A stretch of DNA of 64,000 nucleotides from Thioploca sp. (GTDB lineage: Bacteria > Pseudomonadota > Gammaproteobacteria > Beggiatoales > Beggiatoaceae). The position numbers and the translations under genes were made by a program. The stretch covers positions 1-64,000 of the forward strand of contig DAOUSL010000001.1 in the NCBI GenBank assembly GCA_030627235.1, in the 5' to 3' direction. Shown here one piece after another: positions 1 to 6,801 of this stretch (its first letter is position 1; each line of letters opens with the position of its first letter). The notes beneath the pieces were generated by a model. It was given only the letters and a program-made list of their open reading frames with translations. It ran no database searches and had not been told where the DNA came from.

Positions 1-2
1 GT

Positions 3-239
3 ATTGAACGTTTTAATTGCACCATGAGACAACGAATTAATCTCACATTCGTTCGTTACTTAGTTGCTCGTCTTGTTAGAAGCACACTTTCTTTCTCTAA
101 AAAACTTTCTAATCATATTGGAGCTATATGGATTTTCATTTTTATCCTTCACTTTGATTATAAACTTTTTTTGAGCTTCTTAATACTTTTTATCTATATT
201 TTTGTAATACTTTCCGTAACTTCAGTTAAACTAATATAA
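3..239 (+). pseudogene. IS1-family transposase, C-terminal remnant
   Basis: Reading back from the track ORF start to the window edge in the same frame gives IERFNCTMRQR, then RLVRSTLSFSKKLSNHIGAIW. This is the C-terminal signature of IS1-type (DDE) transposases, whose usual form is IERxNxxLRQR...R(L/F)VRxTLSFSK. About ten extra residues (INLTFVRYLV) sit between the RQR and ARLVR blocks. The end after GAIWIFI no longer matches the usual FIHHYN tail and runs into a hydrophobic random stretch. The N-terminal part lies left of the window or is lost. I read it as a decayed insertion sequence fragment, not an active gene. Whether a frameshift lies outside the window cannot be seen. Confidence 0.65.
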
Positions 240-734
240 ATTACTAGTTCGATTATTATATAACTAATATGTAACTACCTACCATAGCAAAACTAAAAGC
301 TGTAACAATTTCTTTATAATGCGGTATACTTTATCATGTTATTCTTTCTCTTTTTTCTAATTGATTACACACCCAACTTAATAGTATTGTTAATCGTCTA
401 CCAGTATACAGCAATCTATAGAACTATATGAAACAAGAAAAACCTATTCAAATATTAAATTAACATCTAATTTAACAGCAGTTCGTAAGTTGTATAAATA
501 AAACGTCATATATCATCCCCACCATAATTAATATTATTCAAACTTATAAATTAATTTTATTTGTAAATGCGTAAATCCTATATAAAATAATTTTTAAGTT
601 GTGTCGCATTATGCAAATAACTATTATCTAATTTTAATAAAATTAATAAAAAATATTATATATCATATAATTATGTAAATAGGTAAAGTTATTGCTTAAT
701 ATTTAGCATAATATATTTTGAAAGGAAAATACAA
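240..734. other. AT-rich intergenic region, no gene seen
   Basis: About 495 bases of very AT-rich sequence between the transposase remnant and the sugar transferase gene. I find no ORF of convincing composition, no tRNA and no clear repeat. It probably contains the decayed end of the insertion sequence and the promoter of the downstream gene. The only clear signal is a ribosome binding site (AAAGGA) about nine bases before the ATG at 735. Confidence 0.5.
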
Positions 735-1370
735 ATGTCATACATTACATTAATAAATACAATAGATAATACTAATATAACTAAACGTTTATTTGATATT
801 ATCATTTCAGCAATAATTTTAATATTATTAAGTCCTATATTTTTAATTGTAGCTTTCTTAATTAAATATGACTCAAAAGGATCAGTATTTTTTTCTCAAA
901 ATAGAGTTGGCAAAAATGAAAATGAATTTAAAATGTGGAAATTTCGTTCCATGTATATTGATGCTGAAGAACGTAAAGCTGAATTAATGAAACAAAACGA
1001 AATGAATGGTGGCGTATTATTTAAAATGAAAAATGATCCCCGTATTACTTATATAGGTCGTTTTATTCGTAAATTTTCTATTGATGAATTACCACAATTA
1101 TGGAATGTACTGATTGGTGATATGTCTTTGGTAGGCCCACGTCCTCCATTACCAAAAGAAGTTGAACAATATACTATTAAACAATTACGACGTTTAGAAG
1201 TAACTCCTGGGATTACCTGTATTTGGCAAGTATCGGGTCGGTCTGATATTCCATTTTCACAACAAGTAGAATTAGATATAAAATATATTGAAAATCAATC
1301 ATTTATTAGTGATATGATAATACTTTTTAAAACTATACCAGCAGTGTTACAAGCAAAAGGCTCATATTAA
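735..1370 (+). CDS. Undecaprenyl-phosphate sugar phosphotransferase (bacterial sugar transferase)
   Basis: Initiating transferase of exopolysaccharide or O-antigen synthesis. It moves a sugar-1-phosphate from a nucleotide sugar to undecaprenyl phosphate at the inner membrane. The 211 residues cover only the catalytic domain of the PglC/WcaJ C-terminal type. KRLFD (17-21) leads into one hydrophobic membrane segment (about 22-43). QNRVGK (55-60), KFRSM (69-73), DELPQLWNV (117-125), GDMSLVGPRP (128-137) and PGIT..WQVSGR (158-169) are all present, so it looks active. The sugar cannot be told from sequence. It stands alone here, behind an insertion sequence remnant, and the rest of a polysaccharide cluster may lie to the left. 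The ATG has an AAAGGA ribosome binding site. Confidence 0.9.
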   Translation: MSYITLINTIDNTNITKRLFDIIISAIILILLSPIFLIVAFLIKYDSKGSVFFSQNRVGKNENEFKMWKFRSMYIDAEERKAELMKQNEMNGGVLFKMKNDPRITYIGRFIRKFSIDELPQLWNVLIGDMSLVGPRPPLPKEVEQYTIKQLRRLEVTPGITCIWQVSGRSDIPFSQQVELDIKYIENQSFISDMIILFKTIPAVLQAKGSY

Positions 1371-1668
1371 ATATCAAAATATATTAAAAAAATTTCTAAT
1401 ACATTCTTAGTGGAAGTTAAATTTTCCAACTTATGCTAATGTTTGGATTGATTTGATTGAAAAAACTAGAATAAATCTATGTAAATTTTTATTTACCAAA
1501 AAAATAAATGGTCAATTTTATTGTAATTAATAATATTTTTTTTCACAAACACTACCAATTTTCCATTAATTAATTTAGCATATACTGTTATCCTGATTTG
1601 AATAGTATTTTAAGACATGATTAAATGTCTATTATTAACTACCTCATAAACAAGATTAGGTGCTAATT

Positions 1669-3162
1669 TTGGAAGAGCAACAACATCGTAACGCACTCCC
1701 ACACGGTTTCAAATTATTTGAATATGAAATCCAATCTGTACTAGGGAAACCAGGTGGTTTTGGTATCACATACCTAGCTATAGATACTCATTTGCGACAA
1801 TCAGTAGCTATTAAAGAATATTTACCCAGTGATTTTGCTATACGTGAAGGTAGGAGCACGGTTTATGTAAAATCATCATCTTATGATGAATCGTTCAAAT
1901 GGGGTTTAAAGTGTTTTATTGAAGAAGCCCAAGTACTTGCAAAATTTAATCATCATAATATCATAAGAGTTTCACGTTTTTTTGAATCTAATGGTACTGC
2001 CTATATGGTAATGGAGTATCAGAACGGTCAAAGTTTGACTGAGTTTTTAAAAGAACGGAGAGTTTTAACTGAAGAAGAATTAAAAAAACTAGTAATACCA
2101 TTGCTTGAAGGATTAGAAGAAATTCATCATTCTGGTGTATTACATAGAGATATAAAACCAAATAATATATATATTAGAGATGATAATACTCCTGTTTTGC
2201 TTGATTTTGGTTCGGCTAGATTTGCAATAGGCCAAAAAACTCGTAGTGTTACTAGTATAGTTACTCCTGGTTATGCTCCATTAGAGCAGTATGATAATGA
2301 GATTAAAGATCAAGGGCCTTGGACTGATATTTATGCTCTTGGTGCAGTAATGTACAATGCAATTACTGGTGAATCTCCGCCAGCTGCAACTCGTCGGGTT
2401 ATGAAAGATCCAATGATTCCAGCTGTGAAGGTTGGTGCTGGTAGATATAGCCGCAGTTTATTATTGGCAATTGATTGGGCTTTGCAACTTAGTGAAGAAG
2501 ATCGTCCACAAACAGTAGATCAATGGCGAGATAAAATGTTGGCCACGTCTGAAGATGTGCCAAAAGAAATATTTACTCCTAAACAATATTGGAATTTAAT
2601 TAATATTATTGGGCTTGGGATTATTATATTGCTTTGCGTTATCACTAGTTATTATGGTTATAAAAATTATACTTACAGTATTGAATTACAAAATATGCAA
2701 CATGTTTTAAGTCAAACTAATCTTAGAGTTTTACAAGAACAAAATTCATGTAAAGCAGAAAGAAAACATTTAAAATTAGAAAGAGCTAAACATAAAAAAT
2801 GTAAGGCTAAATATAATGAAGCTACTGGTTTATTAAAAGAGGTTGAGCGTTTTAAGATAGGAAATGAAATTTCACAGACAGGCATATTAGAGACTAAACC
2901 AACTGGTTTTAAAACTAAGCAATACTATACTGTTATTAATGTTACACCAACTGATACTCTAAATATGCGTGAATTTGCTGGTACAATAAATGGTAAAATT
3001 GGCGAAATACCATCAGTTGGAGTTTGTATTGAATATTTGGGTAATTTTAGATTTAGAAAAGGTGGATTATGGGTCAAAGTACGTTATGAAAATATAGAAG
3101 GTTGGGTACATTCTTATTTTTTGAATGCAGCTGAAAATGGTTGTGGGGAAATAAGTGAATAA
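1669..3162 (+). CDS. Membrane-anchored Ser/Thr protein kinase with C-terminal SH3-like domain
   Basis: Hanks-type kinase. Using the 500-residue track numbering, the glycine loop GKPGGFGITYLA is at 29-40, the catalytic lysine in VAIKEYLP near 52, HRDIKPNN at 162-169 and DFGSAR at 182-187, so all core catalytic residues are present. One membrane helix (about 312-333) is followed by a charged coiled-coil stretch (340-395) and a bacterial SH3-like domain (about 425-490, LNMREFAG...GWVHSYFL) predicted outside the cytoplasm. This is a layout for sensing cell-wall or envelope ligands. The track starts at GTG 1660. I prefer TTG at 1669 because TAGGTG lies seven bases before it and the shorter N-terminus suits the family, but both are possible. 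The gene overlaps the next one by 8 bases, which suggests co-transcription and coupling. Confidence 0.88.
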   Translation: MEEQQHRNALPHGFKLFEYEIQSVLGKPGGFGITYLAIDTHLRQSVAIKEYLPSDFAIREGRSTVYVKSSSYDESFKWGLKCFIEEAQVLAKFNHHNIIRVSRFFESNGTAYMVMEYQNGQSLTEFLKERRVLTEEELKKLVIPLLEGLEEIHHSGVLHRDIKPNNIYIRDDNTPVLLDFGSARFAIGQKTRSVTSIVTPGYAPLEQYDNEIKDQGPWTDIYALGAVMYNAITGESPPAATRRVMKDPMIPAVKVGAGRYSRSLLLAIDWALQLSEEDRPQTVDQWRDKMLATSEDVPKEIFTPKQYWNLINIIGLGIIILLCVITSYYGYKNYTYSIELQNMQHVLSQTNLRVLQEQNSCKAERKHLKLERAKHKKCKAKYNEATGLLKEVERFKIGNEISQTGILETKPTGFKTKQYYTVINVTPTDTLNMREFAGTINGKIGEIPSVGVCIEYLGNFRFRKGGLWVKVRYENIEGWVHSYFLNAAENGCGEISE

Positions 3163-4087
3163 AGCTATTTTATTTTTTATAATTATAATATTACCTTTAG
3201 TAAGCAAAGCCAATTATCTGGAGAATATTTCATTTACTGATTCTACCATTACAATTCAACATAATGGTTGTTATTTGAAACAGTCAATTGAGGAACAAAA
3301 TAAGCTTATAATAGTATTAGATAATTGTAAAACTATAAAAGGAAAAATTATAGTCTCACATCCTAATGTAACTGATATCCATTGGGCTCAACATGATAAA
3401 GAAGTAGTATGGCTAGTTGTAACTTTTTTGGATAAATATAGTTTTGAAGTAAACTTATCTAAACATCAATATAAAATATGTTTATCGGATTGCGAACAAT
3501 CTGTTAATGGATTGCTCAAAATAAATGGCATTTTGCTACAAATACCAATACAGAATATGTCTATAAATGACTTTTTAGACAATTCTATTGGTTTTTTACC
3601 TAAAAATATAGTTAAGGATGGTTTGCCACATTTTGGATCTAAACGTGATGATTGGTGTAATAAAAAACGATTACATCATGGATACGATATTTATGTTAAT
3701 AACGTCAATGTAATTGCTACAGCCTATGGCAAAGTGACTAAAGTTAAACAGAGCAAACGATCAGGTCTTTATGTTAAATTACATCATGAAAATGAACTTG
3801 ATACCCTTTATATCCATTTAAGAAAATCTTTAGTAATAGAAGGTCAAATAGTTCGGGCTGGTGATATAATTGGTAAAATAGATGGCCCAGTAGGTAATGC
3901 AATCGATCCACAACTACATTTTGAAATTAAGTCCAATAATAAAAGTATTGATCCACTGCCTTTTATTGAACAGTTTTATCAATTTGATAGTAAAATTATA
4001 GCTAAAATTAACAAATATAAAAAACTGTTAATAAATAATATTATTATTCGAAATAACCAAGTTAATAAATTTTTAAATTCACGATAA
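3155..4087 (+). CDS. Secreted LytM/M23-family peptidase-like protein
   Basis: A 310-residue exported protein with a signal peptide (about 1-19), an N-terminal beta-rich domain of unknown type with two cysteine pairs, and a C-terminal LytM/M23 domain (about 150-265). Zinc-site residues are visible: H174-x3-D178 in HHGYDIY and H255 in QLHFEI. H221 in LYIHL is also kept. The first histidine of the usual HxH motif is glutamine (Q253). This loses one catalytic histidine while keeping the zinc ligands, so activity may be weak or absent and the protein could instead bind or regulate peptidoglycan enzymes. GTG start, with GGGGAAA upstream, inside the end of the kinase gene. It ends two bases before the CARF nuclease gene. 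Confidence 0.82.
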   Translation: MNKAILFFIIIILPLVSKANYLENISFTDSTITIQHNGCYLKQSIEEQNKLIIVLDNCKTIKGKIIVSHPNVTDIHWAQHDKEVVWLVVTFLDKYSFEVNLSKHQYKICLSDCEQSVNGLLKINGILLQIPIQNMSINDFLDNSIGFLPKNIVKDGLPHFGSKRDDWCNKKRLHHGYDIYVNNVNVIATAYGKVTKVKQSKRSGLYVKLHHENELDTLYIHLRKSLVIEGQIVRAGDIIGKIDGPVGNAIDPQLHFEIKSNNKSIDPLPFIEQFYQFDSKIIAKINKYKKLLINNIIIRNNQVNKFLNSR

Positions 4088-4089
4088 TT

Positions 4090-5247
4090 ATGTTTAAACC
4101 AAATATTCATCTTTGTTTAGTTCACAATACAGCGACTTCTAATGTAACTCCAGCATTAGATCCAGATTTTCGTCCCGATGAAGTCATTTTATTACACAGT
4201 CCTAAAGAAGATTACCATGCCAATTGTATGGAAGCAGTATTAAAACCAGTAGGAATTAAAGTATCAAGATGGAAAATCCAAGATACTAGAGATGTTGAGC
4301 ATATTTGTGAACGAGTTTTGGAATTAATGATAGAAAAAGAAAATGAGAATATTGCTCTAAATGTTAGTGGTGGTACTCGTCCTATGAGTATTGCAGCTTA
4401 TGAAGTATTTAAAGAATTTGACAAACCTATTTTTTATGTTAACCCTGAAACTGATTGTATTAGCTGGATTAATCGTAAAGATTTTGCTTCATTTAATGTT
4501 GCAGACCGAATAAAATTACCTGCATTTTTACATGCTCATGGTGCTGAGGTAAGTGATCAAGGTAAGCATTCTGGTGTCCCAAATGAATTGCGTCATTTGA
4601 CCAAACAGTTAGTCCAATATGCAGAAGTTTTGTCTAAACCATTATCTGCAATTAATTGGTTAGCTCAACAAGCTGAAAAGGATTTAAAATCTCCAACTTT
4701 ATCTATTGGTCAACAAAATTGGCATGAATTACAAGTATTAATCAATCAATTTGCTGAAATAGGTTTGTTGGAATACAAACAAGATTGTTTATACTTTAAA
4801 AATGAAGAAGCTCGATTTTTTGTTAATGGTGGTTGGTTAGAAGTTTACACTTATGGTTTATTATATGGATTGCGTAGTGATATTCCTAAAATACAAGATG
4901 TTGGACGTAGTGTAGAGCTTAATCGTGATAGTACTGGTAAGGCAGTTAAAAATGAATTAGATGTAGCTTTTTTACATAATAATCATTTGTATATTATCGA
5001 ATGTAAAACTAAACGTTTCATCAATACTAACAATGAACAAGCAGATAGTCATGCTGCCGATGCTTTGTATAAACTAGATACTCTAAAATGGTTGCTTGGG
5101 GGAATTCATACCAAAGTTATGTTGGTTAGTTATCAACCTTTATCTCCATGGGATAAACAAAGAGCTAAAGATTTGGAAATAGAAACTTGTACAGCCAATC
5201 AACTGGTAAGATTAGAAGGGGCTTTAAAACGTTGGATAAATAATTGA
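4090..5247 (+). CDS. Card1/Can2-like CARF-domain nuclease (DUF1887)
   Basis: 385 residues. The N-terminal Rossmann-like CARF domain carries LNVSGGTRPM (90-99), the ligand-loop motif of the Card1/Can2 family (usual form N-x-TGGT-K-x-M). A winged-helix-like middle region follows. The C-terminal PD-(D/E)xK nuclease domain shows E251 (GGWLEVYTYG), D291 (NELDVAF) and E304-x-K306 (YIIECKT), so the active site appears intact. Known family members are switched on by cyclic oligoadenylates made by type III CRISPR complexes and then cut nucleic acids. I see no CRISPR array, Cas10 or other cas gene in 64 kb. The gene starts two bases after the M23 gene and probably belongs to its operon. The activator here is unknown. 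The start follows the previous stop directly, with translation probably coupled. Confidence 0.85.
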   Translation: MFKPNIHLCLVHNTATSNVTPALDPDFRPDEVILLHSPKEDYHANCMEAVLKPVGIKVSRWKIQDTRDVEHICERVLELMIEKENENIALNVSGGTRPMSIAAYEVFKEFDKPIFYVNPETDCISWINRKDFASFNVADRIKLPAFLHAHGAEVSDQGKHSGVPNELRHLTKQLVQYAEVLSKPLSAINWLAQQAEKDLKSPTLSIGQQNWHELQVLINQFAEIGLLEYKQDCLYFKNEEARFFVNGGWLEVYTYGLLYGLRSDIPKIQDVGRSVELNRDSTGKAVKNELDVAFLHNNHLYIIECKTKRFINTNNEQADSHAADALYKLDTLKWLLGGIHTKVMLVSYQPLSPWDKQRAKDLEIETCTANQLVRLEGALKRWINN

Positions 5248-5400
5248 ACTAGGTGTGGCTTTTAAAAAACTGGCACTAATATTGCTGCAAATAAAAGTGC
5301 CATAATGAGGAACTACTCCTACCTAGTTTTGGTTATGGTGTCTTGGGTGCTGGTCACACTCAAGTGCACCGTCATTTTGCCTATAACATCATAAACAACC
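5247..5400. other. Structured intergenic region with nested hairpins
   Basis: Between the convergent CARF nuclease and VWA genes. AACTAGGT (5247-5254) pairs perfectly with ACCTAGTT (5321-5328). This closes two inner hairpins, GGCACT/AGTGCC (5272-5277 with 5296-5301) and AGGA/TCCT (5308-5311 with 5317-5320). A second domain has GTTAT/ATAAC (5332-5336 with 5393-5397) enclosing GGTGC/GCACC (5346-5350 with 5366-5370). It is more GC-rich than its surroundings. It may be a bidirectional terminator, a small structured RNA or the relic of a palindromic mobile element. I do not recognise a known RNA family. Confidence 0.5.
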
Positions 5401-5419
5401 TACCAAATCGGCAATAATA

Positions 5420-6433
5420 TTAATTTAAATTTTTTCTAAACCAAGGTAAAATAAATATTAGCATTAATCCAACCAATAAATAAAATCTTTCATGCCACAA
5501 TTTTTGTAAAGTTTTATCTTGAGTAGCAGCGGAAATACTATTATCAATTGCATCTAAAATGCTTTTGGTGTCTAAAGTACGATAATCAGCCTTATAATAA
5601 ACACCTTTACCAGCATCTGCTAATTGACGTAAATAATCTTCATTCAAACGTGAAATTACTACTTCACCATTTTTATCTTTTTGCCAATTGCCATCTTTAA
5701 TTGGGATCACGTCACCTTGGGTAGTTCCAACCCCTAGACTATGTAGATTAAAATCTCCTTTTTGTACCAATCGTAAACTACTTTTGAAATCTTGTTCATC
5801 AAAATCCCCATCACTTATGAGCAATAAATGTGGAACTGCATTATTCACAGCTTGTCCTTTTAACCAATTAACAGCATCTTCAATAGCTAAAGTAAGACGG
5901 CTACCTTGGATTGGTAATAAGTCAATATCAATTTCATACAATAAATGACGTAAGGTCTGATAATCATCTGTCAAAGGGGCTACTAAATGTGGAATACCAG
6001 CAAATACTAATAATCCAATATATATATTTTTATCTTGATTTAGTAATTCTTCAATATCTTGTATAGCTTGTTCTAAACGAGAATGAGGTAGGTCTGTAAC
6101 TCGCATAGATTCTGATAAATCTAATAAAATCATTAAATTGGCATTCTGTCGCCAAACTTCTTGTTTTTCATAATCCCAACGTGGTCCTGCTAATGCTAAT
6201 ACACCAAACAGCCATAATAATGCCCACCAAATATATTCTTTAGAATTTATTTTTGATGATGAATTTGAATTAACTAATAAATGTGGTAATAAATTAGGAT
6301 CAGCAAATTGCCGTACTCTTTTATGATGATTAACACGTAATTTTAATGCAAAAACTATTAAAGCCACTATTACTGGTATAATAATGGCAAAAAACCATAT
6401 TGGATTGGCAAAATTAAACTCTGAAAAGGTCAT
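5420..6433 (-). CDS. BatA/BatB-type VWA-domain membrane protein
   Basis: 337 residues. Two N-terminal membrane helices (about 13-31 and 67-83) precede a von Willebrand factor A domain whose metal-ion site begins with DLSESM (105-110, D-x-S-x-S) and continues with LLLISDGD near 205. One C-terminal membrane helix (about 315-333) follows. This is the layout of aerotolerance proteins BatA/BatB, which normally sit with a MoxR ATPase and a TPR partner (BatC). Those partners are not next to it: the left neighbour is convergent and the right neighbour is aceE. The role is probably envelope stress or protein-complex assembly; the precise role is unknown. The ATG is preceded by TTAGGA. Confidence 0.82.
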   Translation of the reverse strand: MTFSEFNFANPIWFFAIIIPVIVALIVFALKLRVNHHKRVRQFADPNLLPHLLVNSNSSSKINSKEYIWWALLWLFGVLALAGPRWDYEKQEVWRQNANLMILLDLSESMRVTDLPHSRLEQAIQDIEELLNQDKNIYIGLLVFAGIPHLVAPLTDDYQTLRHLLYEIDIDLLPIQGSRLTLAIEDAVNWLKGQAVNNAVPHLLLISDGDFDEQDFKSSLRLVQKGDFNLHSLGVGTTQGDVIPIKDGNWQKDKNGEVVISRLNEDYLRQLADAGKGVYYKADYRTLDTKSILDAIDNSISAATQDKTLQKLWHERFYLLVGLMLIFILPWFRKNLN

Positions 6434-6564
6434 GTTCCTAATTTTCTATATTTAAAACATATTTTGGAAGTATAACATATAATTTTATTTCTGCACTATT
6501 TACAATTTTACTTTACATATTCATTTCAAAATTTAATAACTATTTTAATAAATTATAATTTTTT

Positions 6565-6582
6565 TAGAATAAATTTATTCTA
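6565..6582. promoter_or_regulatory. Perfect 18-bp palindrome upstream of aceE
   Basis: TAGAATAAATTTATTCTA reads identically on both strands. It lies in the 368-base divergent intergenic region between the VWA gene and aceE, about 220 bases before the aceE start and 130 bases before the VWA start. It could be a dimeric regulator operator. In AT-rich DNA a chance palindrome of this length is possible but not common. Confidence 0.35.
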
Positions 6583-6698
6583 GATTAAGAATTATTTTAA
6601 CAACTATTGATACAATTACCTGTATTTATCATATTTTACATACTAAACCATATCCTTCCAATCCATAAAAATCTCTAATCAATTTAATAAATAGAATA

Positions 6699-6726
6699 TT
6701 TACTAAAAAGTAGTAGAATATATAAT
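6699..6726 (+). promoter_or_regulatory. Candidate sigma70 promoter for aceEF
   Basis: TTTACT (6699-6704), then 16 bases, then a perfect TATAAT (6721-6726), about 75 bases before the aceE ATG. The -35 box matches the consensus at four of six positions. The region is AT-rich, so a chance match is possible. The strong AAAGGAG ribosome binding site at about 6790 serves aceE. Confidence 0.35.
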
Positions 6727-6801
6727 CCGTAATTAAGACTATTTACACAAACATACGATTTACGATTATTTAATTAAGAATTATTAACAAAGGAGCCATA
6801 A

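Noticed and set aside
4090-5247. Part of a type III CRISPR locus
   Set aside because: I looked for direct-repeat arrays and cas proteins on both strands and saw none in the window. Only the ancillary-type CARF nuclease is present.
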